NCBI GenBank assembly: GCA_942492625.1
Contig: CALOFM010000022.1
Span: 62,001 to 126,000 of the forward strand
Direction of reading: 5' to 3'
Source: Thiosymbion sp942492625
GTDB taxonomy: Bacteria > Pseudomonadota > Gammaproteobacteria > Chromatiales > Chromatiaceae
Length of the DNA stretch: 64,000 bases
Part shown: positions 52,064 to 60,424 of the stretch, in pieces
How the letters are laid out: every line of letters starts with the position of its first letter
Numbering within the stretch: the first letter of the stretch is position 1
Program-made: the position numbers and the translations under genes
The notes under the pieces: model-generated
Database searches by the model: none
Seen by the model: only the letters and a program-made list of their open reading frames with translations
Told to the model about the DNA's origin: nothing

Positions 52064-54748
52064 CTAACACTTCACCTCGGCGCCCTTCCGGTAATACCAC
52101 CACCAAGTGGCCATGAGGCAAGTCACCGCGTACACGCCAAAGGCCGCGATAGCGAAATAGGGACCACCGAAGAGATCGCTGGAGATGGCCAAAGCGATGG
52201 GGATGAAGAAACCGCCGAATGCCGCGATCGAGGCGCTGAATCCCAAGGCCACCGCGGTCTCGGTCTCGGCCCGATGCCGGGCCAATTCCCGGCCGGCCTC
52301 GTCCTTGTTCTTCGCCCAGCGCTGGTGGAGCCTATGGAAAACGCTGGGAATGACCCGGAACACGGAGCCATTCCCGACACCTGCCGTAAGAAACAGAGCC
52401 AGGAACATCAGGTAGAAGCCGGTCACACTACCCCCTTGGCCGTCGACGGGCACAAAGGCCAAGGATCCGAAGATGGCGACCGCCATCAGCGCGAAGTTCC
52501 AGAAGGTAATGCTCGCGCCACCCATACGATCTGCCAGCCAACCGCCCAGCGGACGAATCAGGGCGCCCAGCAGTGGCCCGACGAACGCGTAGGCGACGAT
52601 GTTGGAATCGGGGAACTGGGTAGCCAACAGCATCGGGAAGCCGACGGCGAAGCCGATGAAGGAACCGAAGGTGCCCGCGTACAGCCAGCTTCCGATCCAG
52701 GCGTGCTTTCGGCGGAAAATGGCTGCCTCCTCGGCGAAGGTGGACTGAACGTGCCTAATATTGTTCATGCCGAACCAGGCGGCGAGGGTGGAAACCACGA
52801 TGAAGGGTACCCAGATAAAGCCGGCGTTTTGGAGCCAGACCTGCTTCTCGGCACCGTGCTCCATCATCGTCTGTGCCTCGCCGCCCATGAAGGTCAGCGC
52901 GCCGCCATAGATGATCAAGGGGACCACGGCCTGGGCCACGGCGACGCCCAGGTTACCGGCACCGGCATTGAGTCCGAGGGCTGTCCCGTGCATCTTTCTC
53001 GGGAAGAAAAAGCTGATATTGGCCATGCTCGACGAGAAGTTGCCGCCACCGAGGCCACAGAGCAGGGCAATCACCACGAACACGGCGTACTGGGTATCCG
53101 GATTCTGGACGGCCATGCTCATCCAGAGTGTGGGCAGGAGCAGAGAGGCGGTGCTGAATACCGCCCAGTTGCGCCCACCGAAGATGGGTACGACGAAGGA
53201 GTAGAGCAGGCGCAGGATAGCGCCGGACAGGCCCGGCAGCGCCGCAAGCCAGAACAGCTCGCTGGTCGTGAACTGGAAGCCGACCTTGGGCAACTCCACC
53301 ACCACCACGCTCCAGACCACCCAGACCGCGAAGGAGAGCAGCAGCGCCGGCATGGAGATCCAGAGGTTGCGGTTGGCGATGGTTCGACCGGTCGCTTTCC
53401 AGAAATCTGTATCCATCGGACGCCAGTCGGTGAGCCAGACCTTTCTGCCCCGTTTTGCGCCGACCAAGCCGTCGCGAACCATTTCGTCGCGCAGACCTTC
53501 GTGCTCCTGAAGAATTGCCTCGCGCTCGCCTTTGGCGGCCGCCCAGGTCCAGATCATGACGCCCGCCAGAACGACGTACATCAGCATGAAACAACTGCTG
53601 CGCACGCCAACCGCGTCGGCCGCGATGCCGAACATTATGGGCAGGGTAAAACCGCCGAGGCCGCCGAGAACACCCACCATGCCACCCACCGAACCCATGT
53701 TCTTGGGATAGTAGTCGGCGAGCTCGCGGTAAACGCTGGCCTTGCCGATACCCTGGGCGATGCCGACGATGAAGATCAGGAAGGTGAAGAGCACGACGCC
53801 GACACCGAGACTGAACGAAACGTCGCCTTCGATGCCGTGAACCGTCAGGGTTGTAGGGGGGTAGGAGACCAGGAACAGGCAGACGAGGCTCACCCAGAAG
53901 ACCCACCAGGTCACAGTGCTCCCGCCCCACTTGTCCGACATCCAGCCACCCAAGGCCCGAATCAGCCCGGAGGGTAGGGTGAAGAACATGGTGATAAAGG
54001 CGGCCTCCTTCAGATCGAGTCCGTACTCGCCCACGTAGTACTTAGGAAGCCACAAGGCCAGTGCGACAAAGCCCCCGAAGACGAAGTAGTAGGCCAGGCC
54101 GAAGCGCCAGACTCTAGCCTCAGTGAGCGGTGCGAGCTGGTCCGCAAGAGAAAAAGGTGTCTTGGATTTTTTGCGCGCCTCTTGGAGCGGGTCGGGATAG
54201 GTGGTGAACCAGAACAGGACGGCCATCACCAGCATGGCGATGGAATAGATCTCCGGCACCGCCCGCCAGCCAGATGCAACAATGATGAGGGGCGCCACCA
54301 GATTGGTCACGGCCGCACCGGCGTTTCCGGCACCGAAGATGCCCATCGCGGTGCCTTGGCGCTCTTTCGGGAACCAGGCGGACGTGTAGGCGATACCGAT
54401 GGCGAAGGAGCCCCCGGCGAGACCCACGAACAGGCCGATGACGAGGTATTGCCAGTACTCGGTTGCGAAGGCGAGCCCGTAAGTGGGGATGGCCACCAGG
54501 AGCATCTGAACGAAGAAGACGATTTTGCCGCCAAAGCGGTCGGTCAGCAGCCCCAGCGGCAGGCGTGTCAGGGAACCGGTTAGAATGGGGGTGGCCACCA
54601 ACAGTCCAAACTCGGTCTCGCTGAGCCCGAGCTCGCCCTTGATCTTGATCCCTATCACGGAAAACATGGTCCAAACGGCGAAGTTAACGGCGAACGCAAT
54701 CGTGTTCATCGTGAGAACGGATAGCTGTTTCGTTCGCTGTGTCGGCAT
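52064..54748 (-). CDS. narK: NarK fusion protein: two nitrate transporters in one chain
   Basis: An 894-residue protein carrying two full MFS domains, about 24 helices. Domain 1 (about 1-410) has GLAGGSFAIGIAYTSAWFPK and SDKWGGSTVTWWVFWVSLVC. Domain 2 (about 455-894) has NRNLWISMPALLLSFAVWVV, LGGGNFSSSMANISFFFPRK and GVGNGSVFRVIPSVFH. In fused NarK1-NarK2 proteins such as the Paracoccus one, the first half is a nitrate/proton symporter and the second a nitrate/nitrite antiporter. It is the first gene after the FNR and NarL control sites. Confidence 0.92.
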   Translation of the reverse strand: MPTQRTKQLSVLTMNTIAFAVNFAVWTMFSVIGIKIKGELGLSETEFGLLVATPILTGSLTRLPLGLLTDRFGGKIVFFVQMLLVAIPTYGLAFATEYWQYLVIGLFVGLAGGSFAIGIAYTSAWFPKERQGTAMGIFGAGNAGAAVTNLVAPLIIVASGWRAVPEIYSIAMLVMAVLFWFTTYPDPLQEARKKSKTPFSLADQLAPLTEARVWRFGLAYYFVFGGFVALALWLPKYYVGEYGLDLKEAAFITMFFTLPSGLIRALGGWMSDKWGGSTVTWWVFWVSLVCLFLVSYPPTTLTVHGIEGDVSFSLGVGVVLFTFLIFIVGIAQGIGKASVYRELADYYPKNMGSVGGMVGVLGGLGGFTLPIMFGIAADAVGVRSSCFMLMYVVLAGVMIWTWAAAKGEREAILQEHEGLRDEMVRDGLVGAKRGRKVWLTDWRPMDTDFWKATGRTIANRNLWISMPALLLSFAVWVVWSVVVVELPKVGFQFTTSELFWLAALPGLSGAILRLLYSFVVPIFGGRNWAVFSTASLLLPTLWMSMAVQNPDTQYAVFVVIALLCGLGGGNFSSSMANISFFFPRKMHGTALGLNAGAGNLGVAVAQAVVPLIIYGGALTFMGGEAQTMMEHGAEKQVWLQNAGFIWVPFIVVSTLAAWFGMNNIRHVQSTFAEEAAIFRRKHAWIGSWLYAGTFGSFIGFAVGFPMLLATQFPDSNIVAYAFVGPLLGALIRPLGGWLADRMGGASITFWNFALMAVAIFGSLAFVPVDGQGGSVTGFYLMFLALFLTAGVGNGSVFRVIPSVFHRLHQRWAKNKDEAGRELARHRAETETAVALGFSASIAAFGGFFIPIALAISSDLFGGPYFAIAAFGVYAVTCLMATWWWYYRKGAEVKC

Positions 54749-54784
54749 GTCGGGACGCTCTATCGAAGAATTTCGTGATTAACT

Positions 54785-54790
54785 TATATA
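54785..54790 (-). promoter_or_regulatory. Predicted -10 element of the narK promoter
   Basis: A TATATA core within TTATATAAG (minus strand) lies about 28 bp downstream of the FNR box, as expected if the box is centred near -41.5. The implied transcription start is near 54777-54778, about 30 bases ahead of the narK ATG at 54748. Confidence 0.55.
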
Positions 54791-54811
54791 AAAGGGGAGA
54801 GCCCGCGACAA

Positions 54812-54825
54812 TTGACCCAAGTCAA
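54812..54825. promoter_or_regulatory. FNR/ANR-type binding site upstream of narK
   Basis: TTGACCCAAGTCAA is a perfect palindrome of the FNR-type half site TTGAC with a 4-base centre. It closely resembles the TTGATNNNNATCAA consensus for FNR/ANR/DNR activators. Its centre is about 70 bp from the narK start codon and fits a class II (-41.5) position. It implies induction at low oxygen, or by nitric oxide if the regulator is DNR-like. Confidence 0.8.
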
Positions 54826-54850
54826 ACTGCATCCTGCCGCAACCCTGACC

Positions 54851-54880
54851 TACTCCGTTAGGAGTACGCCGAATACTCCT
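54851..54880. promoter_or_regulatory. NarL heptamer cluster with a 7-2-7 inverted pair
   Basis: TACTCCG (54851-54857), two bases, then AGGAGTA (54860-54866) form the 7-2-7 inverted arrangement typical of NarL/NarP sites. A third heptamer, TACTCCT, lies at 54874-54880. All fit or nearly fit TACYYMT. They lie upstream of the FNR box relative to narK, and also upstream of narX in the other direction. The NarX/NarL pair encoded beside them is the obvious regulator. Confidence 0.7.
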
Positions 54881-55064
54881 AGTAACATATTGGAATATAA
54901 TGATAATTGACCGCACTCTGTGAGTTTTCACGATCAGGGGCGAATGCTGCAGGTGCGAAAGGATTAATCCCAATAACCATGCAAGATTTTGGCTTTTCCC
55001 TGTCCGTTCCTGGCGGTCCCGGGGATCGCCCGGGCGTCACCCAGACCACGCGGAGGTCGAATCC

Positions 55065-56972
55065 ATGCTCGAGTATCTGAGCCGTTCTCTCCTGTTGCGG
55101 GCGGGTCTGGCGATGGGGTTGATTACCGCACTGGCCGTTTCCGGCATGACGAGCGCCGTATTCGTTGCGCGCTCCGGCCACGGCGAGGCCGCCGCCGTGA
55201 ATCAGGCCGGCAGCCTGCGCATGCACTCCTACCGCATTGCGGCGGCACTGGAGGCGGGCGGCAACGCCGATCTAGACGCTTACGGGGACTTGGAAAGCCT
55301 GGCCGCGGAATTCGAGCAACGCCTCAGGAGCCCGCGCCTGACCGGTGTGGTCGAGGGCACCAGCCGCAGGTCCATCGCGGATGCCTACCGGCTCATCGAA
55401 AACCGGTGGCGAGGAGAAATTCTTCCCTTGCTCTCGGCGGGTGAGGCGACGGGCAACGGCTCGTCAGCCGGGACGCCGGGCGAGGAAATCCGTGCGGAGC
55501 TCCGGGGACTCGTGAGCGGTTTCGTGGCCGATATCGACGACTTGGTGCGGTTGATCGAAGAGGATGCCGAGTCACGCATACACATGCTTGGTCTGTTCCA
55601 GGGTGTAAGCCTATTCCTCACCCTGGCGGTGGCAATTGCAACCCTATATTTACTGCAGATCGACGTTCTCGGGCCCCTGCACGCGCTGCTTGATGCCACC
55701 GAGCGGGCGAGACAAGGCGACTTCACGGCCCGCGTGAGTCAAACCGGGGCCGACGAGCTCGGCCGGTTGGGGAGGACCTTCAACAACATGGCCGCGGACC
55801 TGTCGAAGATGTACGGCGACCTGGAGAAAAGAGTTGCTGAAAAGACCGTTAAACTGACGCAACGCAACCAGTCGTTGGAGCTGCTCTACACCGCAACGCA
55901 ATACTTGACGGAAGCCCCCATCGCCGAACCCACCTATCGAAAACTGTTAAACGACATAGCGCGGGTCGTGGGCGTAGACAGCATTGCACTTTGCCGGAAG
56001 GACGACGAAGAAAACACTGCCCATCTGATCGCCCGCAACGGCCCGATTCCCCCGATGTGCGGAATCTCAGAGTGCAGCGTTTGTCTAGGTGACTGGCGAA
56101 CGCGAAGGCTGGGAGAGGCAGAGACCGGCGGCACGTCCAGTTTCCTTTCGGTACGCGTCGGCGACCAGGAGAGTCCCAACGGCGTACTCATGGTGGAAAC
56201 CGCGTCGGGGCATGAGTTGGAGACGTGGCAGATCCTTCTGTTGGAGACCCTGGGTAAGCATATCGGCATCTCCCTCGACGTCTCCCGCCGCGTCACTCAG
56301 CAGAGACGCCTCGCCCTACTGGAGGAACGCAGCGTGATGGCCCGAGAGCTGCACGATTCTCTGGCGCAGTCCCTCACTTACCTCAAAATCCAAGCCACAA
56401 GACTCTCCTTGCTGACGCGCGCGGGGGGAGAGAGCGGATCGCTTGACGATGCCATCGGTGAGCTCAAGGAAGGGCTGAATACGGCATACCGCCAGCTGCG
56501 CGAGCTTCTCACGACGTTTCGCCTGCAGATGGACGGGCAGGGGTTGGGGCCAGCTCTCTGTAAAACGGTTGCCGAGTTCAACGCACGTGGGAGGTTGACC
56601 GTACGCCTCGACAACAAGCTTGAGGTCTCCCCGTTCAGTGTCAATGAGGAAATACATGTGCTGCAACTTGTCCGCGAAGCCCTGTCGAACGTAATTCACC
56701 ACTCCCAAGGCACAACTGCACGGGTCACGCTGGGTTTTGAGGATGACGCTTTCGTACGGATCAGTGTCGAAGACGACGGTATCGGCATCCCGCGCAAGGC
56801 CGAGCGTGATCAACACTACGGATTGGCGATCATGCAGGAACGGGCCAATTCTCTGCATGGCGATCTGCGGATCAAGCGCCTAGCCCGTGGCGGCACGAGA
56901 GTTTGTTTGCGGTTTCAGCCGACCGCGAACCAACCGAATCATTCCCCCTTGCAGGCAAAGACGGCGACATGA
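55065..56972 (+). CDS. narX: Nitrate/nitrite sensor kinase NarX
   Basis: A 635-residue membrane kinase. The first helix is followed by the conserved nitrate-binding P-box VNQAGSLRMHSYRIA. A second helix (SLFLTLAVAIATLYLLQI), a HAMP domain (ATERARQGDFTARVSQ) and a cysteine-containing GAF-like central domain (GISECSVCLGDW) come next. The HisKA_3 region MARELHDSLAQSLTYLKIQ carries the acceptor histidine, and the end is a HATPase (DGIGIPRKAERDQHYGLAIM). The ATG at 55065 has a GGAGG ribosome site. It is translationally coupled to narL (ATGA overlap). Confidence 0.93.
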   Translation: MLEYLSRSLLLRAGLAMGLITALAVSGMTSAVFVARSGHGEAAAVNQAGSLRMHSYRIAAALEAGGNADLDAYGDLESLAAEFEQRLRSPRLTGVVEGTSRRSIADAYRLIENRWRGEILPLLSAGEATGNGSSAGTPGEEIRAELRGLVSGFVADIDDLVRLIEEDAESRIHMLGLFQGVSLFLTLAVAIATLYLLQIDVLGPLHALLDATERARQGDFTARVSQTGADELGRLGRTFNNMAADLSKMYGDLEKRVAEKTVKLTQRNQSLELLYTATQYLTEAPIAEPTYRKLLNDIARVVGVDSIALCRKDDEENTAHLIARNGPIPPMCGISECSVCLGDWRTRRLGEAETGGTSSFLSVRVGDQESPNGVLMVETASGHELETWQILLLETLGKHIGISLDVSRRVTQQRRLALLEERSVMARELHDSLAQSLTYLKIQATRLSLLTRAGGESGSLDDAIGELKEGLNTAYRQLRELLTTFRLQMDGQGLGPALCKTVAEFNARGRLTVRLDNKLEVSPFSVNEEIHVLQLVREALSNVIHHSQGTTARVTLGFEDDAFVRISVEDDGIGIPRKAERDQHYGLAIMQERANSLHGDLRIKRLARGGTRVCLRFQPTANQPNHSPLQAKTAT

Positions 56973-58045
56973 AAGGAGGCAAAGCTCGACGCATCCTGAT
57001 CATCGATGACCATCCGCTGCTGCGCAAAGGACTGCAGCAGCTTGCCGCTTTCAGCCCGGAAATCGAGATCGTCGGGGAAGCCGATAACGGCGAGCAGGGT
57101 TTGGCTTTGGTTCAGCAACACCACCCCGACCTCGTCCTTCTGGATCTGTACATGCCGGGAATGACCGGACACGAAGTCCTGAAAGCCCTGAAACAGCTGG
57201 ACCCCTCACCCAAAGTTATCATGCTCACGGTATCCGATGCACAAGAGGACGCCGTCGCCGCCTTGCGTGACGGTGCAGACGGCTATCTATTGAAGGACAT
57301 GGATCCAGAGGAGCTTTTGCACCGGCTTTGCGAGATGGAAGACGATGGGCCAATCCTGTCCCCCAAGATTGCCGAACGCCTGGGGGAGTCGTTGGATACA
57401 GAGATTCAACGCGTGGTTATCATCGATGACCATCCACTGCTGCGCAAAGGACTGCACCAGCTTGCCGCTTTCAGCCCGGAAATCGAGATCATCGGGGAAG
57501 CGGATAACGGCGAGCAGGGTTTGGCGATAGTTCGGGAGACTCAGCCGGACCTCGTCCTTTTGGATCTGTACATGCCCGGAATGAAGGGGCTCGAAGTCCT
57601 CAAGGCCCTGAAACAGATGGAGCCCACGCCAAAGGTGGTCGTTCTTACGGTGTCCGATGCCCACGAGGACATTGTCGCGGCGCTACGGGGTGGTGCCGAC
57701 GGATATTTGTTAAAGGATACAGACCCCGAAAACCTCCTGGACAGACTCCATGAGTTGACGCAAGGCCATCTCGTTGTGTCCCCCAATATCGCCGAGCGCT
57801 TGGCGCTTGCTCTTCGTGACGGGGACGTCGGCGCGGACGATGGGGAATTGATGGGGCTCACGGTGCGGGAACGCGAAATCCTGATCCATATCAGCAACGG
57901 TGAGAGCAACAAGGTGATTGCCCGCAAGCTTCAAATCGCCGAGACCACCGTCAAGGTGCACGTTAAGCACCTGCTGAAGAAGCTCGGGTTGAAATCGCGC
58001 GTCGAAGCAGCTGTCTGGGCGATAAACCACAAACAGAACTTATAA
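56969..58045 (+). CDS. NarL-like response regulator with two receiver domains
   Basis: A 358-residue protein with receiver, receiver and LuxR-type HTH. Receiver 1 (residues about 8-130) has ILIIDDHPLLRKGLQQLAAF and acceptor in LLDLYMPGMTGHEVL. Receiver 2 (about 149-270) repeats the same motifs (VVIIDDHPLLRKGLHQLAAF, LLDLYMPGMKGLEVL). The HTH is LTVREREILIHISNGESNKV and ETTVKVHVKHLLKKLGLKSR. Ordinary NarL has one receiver and about 215 residues. The extra receiver arose by a 420-bp in-frame tandem duplication. Both acceptor aspartates are intact. The start at 56969 overlaps the narX stop, so the duplicated regulator is the cognate partner of NarX. Confidence 0.93.
   Translation: MKGGKARRILIIDDHPLLRKGLQQLAAFSPEIEIVGEADNGEQGLALVQQHHPDLVLLDLYMPGMTGHEVLKALKQLDPSPKVIMLTVSDAQEDAVAALRDGADGYLLKDMDPEELLHRLCEMEDDGPILSPKIAERLGESLDTEIQRVVIIDDHPLLRKGLHQLAAFSPEIEIIGEADNGEQGLAIVRETQPDLVLLDLYMPGMKGLEVLKALKQMEPTPKVVVLTVSDAHEDIVAALRGGADGYLLKDTDPENLLDRLHELTQGHLVVSPNIAERLALALRDGDVGADDGELMGLTVREREILIHISNGESNKVIARKLQIAETTVKVHVKHLLKKLGLKSRVEAAVWAINHKQNL
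56999..57820 (+). repeat. 420-bp tandem duplication inside the narL-like gene
   Basis: Bases 57001-57060 and 57421-57480 differ at only two positions, and the copies stay in register at exactly 420 bp (140 codons) over the whole receiver region with no indels seen. Similarity falls toward the 3' end of each copy. This suggests a duplication with later divergence or local gene conversion. Confidence 0.9.
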
Positions 58046-58169
58046 AGACTTGAACGCCTTCATACCGGCGCGGCCACTCCTTTTTCCACCAGAAGGTGCA
58101 TTTTCCATGTGTTGGCAACCGCAGTCAGCGGGAGCCCGAACATGGGACCGGCGCACCCGGCCACAGGGC

Positions 58170-58625
58170 TCAGACGTAACGGCCGGCCGAGCCGATGACG
58201 GCGGTCAGCAATCCCAAAAGTAGATTCGTACCCACGATACGGCGAATGATGTTCAACGCCTGCCCACCTTTTGGCCAGTCACCCGCTGATACGGCGTCCT
58301 TAAGGCGCCGGTAGGGTACGAAATAGAGATAGACAAAAAGGGCGATCATGACCCAGGCGGTGCCCTGCATCAAATGAACGTGGATACCCACATTGGCCAT
58401 GCCTCCAAGGACCGCGAGCAATATCCAGTAACCACTGAGCGGCAGCAGCACAACCGCCAACCATACCCAGACGAAAAACCTGTCAAAGCAGGACGCCCAG
58501 AGAGTGAGGCGTGCTGGCGGCTCCAGCTGATTGGCAGCAACCGGCCGCAGCACCATATACGCAAAGAACATACCGCCGACCCAGATGATAGCGGTGAGGA
58601 TATGAAGACCTATTGCGATGCTCAT
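58170..58625 (-). CDS. CopD-family small membrane protein
   Basis: A 151-residue inner-membrane protein with about four helices: IGLHILTAIIWVGGMFFAYM, FFVWVWLAVVLLPLSGYWIL, VMIALFVYLYFVPY and LLLGLLTAVIGSAG. The first helix with His and Trp resembles the CopD family, linked to copper or heme-related functions. It runs convergently with narXL and is preceded on its own strand by a frameshifted small membrane protein. Confidence 0.75.
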   Translation of the reverse strand: MSIAIGLHILTAIIWVGGMFFAYMVLRPVAANQLEPPARLTLWASCFDRFFVWVWLAVVLLPLSGYWILLAVLGGMANVGIHVHLMQGTAWVMIALFVYLYFVPYRRLKDAVSAGDWPKGGQALNIIRRIVGTNLLLGLLTAVIGSAGRYV

Positions 58626-58785
58626 GACAATGAATAACCTCGTCTCGAATCCCGTTGGTCGATTCCGTCCGGGGATACAGGCTCACACAGCTGCCATGGC
58701 GTCTGTCCACAGACGCCTGCCGGTCTGTCGGGACCAGCTGGCAAAGCGTAAGATATCGACTTTGCTCTTGCTACCAGGGGGAGAA

Positions 58786-59236
58786 TCAATTCATAAAGGA
58801 CATGGGACGCCCGATATTCTGGTTCATCACGCCCATGTCCCGACTCATGAAGCCCGTGTTGATCGTCAAGGCCTTCACCGACTCGTTCATTTCCGAAATT
58901 CGTGTCAGCAGGTGCGGCAAGGTATCCAGTCTTGCAGAGATATCTCCCATGTCCCCCTGCACGACACTTACTCGATGAATCGAGGCTTGCGATGTGGGAG
59001 CTCATCGATCGCACGTCCGACGTCAGGCTGTAGATCAACCAGAAGCCCGATACCCCCAAGGCACCGAAAACTAGAATCGCAGGATAAACCATGCGTTCCC
59101 AGCGCTGCGCGCTCGCTTCGAAGGACGCCGCGAAGTGCGCGAGAACTTTTTCGAGTCCAGCCAGAGCTTCTCTTTCCGGAGAACCACTGGAGTCCGTTGG
59201 TGATTTGGCTGCCGTCTCCTCGCTGTTGCTGACCAT
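58786..59236 (-). pseudogene. Small bitopic membrane protein, one frameshift
   Basis: The N-terminal frame from 59236 has a membrane helix (MVYPAILVFGALGVSGFWLI) preceded by a region with LAGLEKVLAHFAASFEAS. Near 58950, at a GGGGG run, the reading must shift to continue as VQGDMGDISARLDTLPHLLT. Then come NESVKALTINTGFMSRDMGV and an end SFMN at 58786. The second part forms a coiled-coil-like heptad pattern. No function is known. It could be a sensor accessory or a chemotaxis-like fragment, and it sits near the nar genes. Confidence 0.55.
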
Positions 59237-59353
59237 GGCTGCTCGATCGGTGATTTAGGCTTCAGTTCTTTGAAGGAAAAAACTACATCTCTTCCACTCG
59301 CTGTTTAGCTTAGCGCGAATCCAAGATCGGGGGACAAGAAGGTGATGGAGCGC

Positions 59354-59710
59354 TCAGGACGATTTGAATAGGCACTCAGCGGGGGCTTGAAGGTGCTCGG
59401 CAATCTTTCGCTCGGCCAGGTCGCACAAGCCGCACTGACGGCAAGCGGTGCTCCCGTACGCGCTAAGCGGGAGGGAAACCATCAGACGGCGACCGAATTC
59501 GGCGCGGAGGTCGCCGCCGGTCGCGTGGTCTTCCAACTGTTGCTCGACCTGCGCGCTGAACCGGCGGATCAAATCCTCCATCTCCTGGCAGTGCTCGCTC
59601 TTCCCGGCGGCATTGATCAAGATGTTGAGGCAATCGACGAATGCTCGGTTTCGTCGGTCGATTTCGGCATCGCCGATCCGATACCGGCTCTTCCAGCGTA
59701 ACGGGCGCAT
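59354..59710 (-). CDS. Degenerate hemerythrin-like protein with a cysteine cluster
   Basis: A 118-residue protein whose start (RWKSRYRIGDAEIDRRNRAF) has the W-x-x-x-Y-x-I-G-x-x-EID pattern of bacterial hemerythrins. Where they carry the first iron-ligand His it has Asn (RRNRAF). The later HxxxE and HxxxxH ligand motifs are not evident. The C-terminal part has CRQCGLCDLAERKIAEHL, with three cysteines in a short span. It may have lost diiron binding and gained a cysteine-based site, which is inference. It lies divergent from the ArsR gene. Confidence 0.55.
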   Translation of the reverse strand: MRPLRWKSRYRIGDAEIDRRNRAFVDCLNILINAAGKSEHCQEMEDLIRRFSAQVEQQLEDHATGGDLRAEFGRRLMVSLPLSAYGSTACRQCGLCDLAERKIAEHLQAPAECLFKSS

Positions 59711-59895
59711 GTAAGCAACTCCTTTGGATAGCGAACGAAATCCTATTGTCTATGGCGCGCATCCGAAATATCAAATCTGTTGCACGCAGCAAGGAAACCT
59801 CGGAGATAAGGCCCAGCAAGACAAATATTCGCATCCCGGCAAAAAAAGCTTATTATTGTATTGTTAAAAGTTGATAATTCCGAGAGCTTAATCAC

Positions 59896-60264
59896 ATGGT
59901 AGGTGACCTCAGCCGCCCCTCGAACCCGATTCTCAATGCACCGGACGAGGACGGCTCGCTCGTTGATTTGTTCGCCGATGACGACGACATCGAGCGCGCG
60001 TCGCGGTCACTGAAGGCGATGTCGCACCCCCTGCGCCTGAAGATCCTCTGCACCCTGGGAGGTCAAGAGGTGAGCGTGCAGGAGATCGTCGACTACGTGG
60101 GCACATCGCAAAGCAACATATCCCAGCACCTGGCCATTTTGCGCGACAAGGGGATCCTGGCCTCGCGCAAGGATGCAAACCGCGTTTACTACCGCGTCAG
60201 CGATTCCCGCACCCTGCAGCTGATCGGAATGATGCGCGAGGTCTTCTGCCACCACGGTCACTGA
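59896..60264 (+). CDS. ArsR-family repressor of the BigR/SqrR (dithiol) type
   Basis: A 122-residue winged-helix regulator: AMSHPLRLKILCTLGG, the recognition helix TSQSNISQHLAILRDKGILA and the wing RKDANRVYYRVSD. Cys52 (KILC) and Cys118 (EVFC) are 66 residues apart, the same spacing as the Cys pair that senses persulfide in BigR/SqrR-type repressors. The tail ends CHHGH, which might also bind metal. The AT-rich stretch just upstream (59835-59885) probably holds its promoter. The next gene is a rhodanese, supporting a sulfide or persulfide signal. Confidence 0.82.
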   Translation: MVGDLSRPSNPILNAPDEDGSLVDLFADDDDIERASRSLKAMSHPLRLKILCTLGGQEVSVQEIVDYVGTSQSNISQHLAILRDKGILASRKDANRVYYRVSDSRTLQLIGMMREVFCHHGH

Positions 60265-60424
60265 CGGCATCCCAGGCCAGCGTTTGCCCCGAATGCGCCC
60301 ACGGCGAAAGATGACTGCCATCCCCTCTGGCCTTATACTTCCGCCTCCCGATTGACCGGATCCGCCCCAGGCGGCCCCGCCGGCGCGCTCGTCCAGCCCA
60401 AACATCAGCTTCGTCACGTCCACC

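Noticed and set aside
52022..53977. 651-codon plus-strand open frame antisense to the NarK fusion
   Set aside because: His-, Glu- and Gln-rich composition with no hydrophobic or domain pattern. It mirrors the membrane protein on the other strand.
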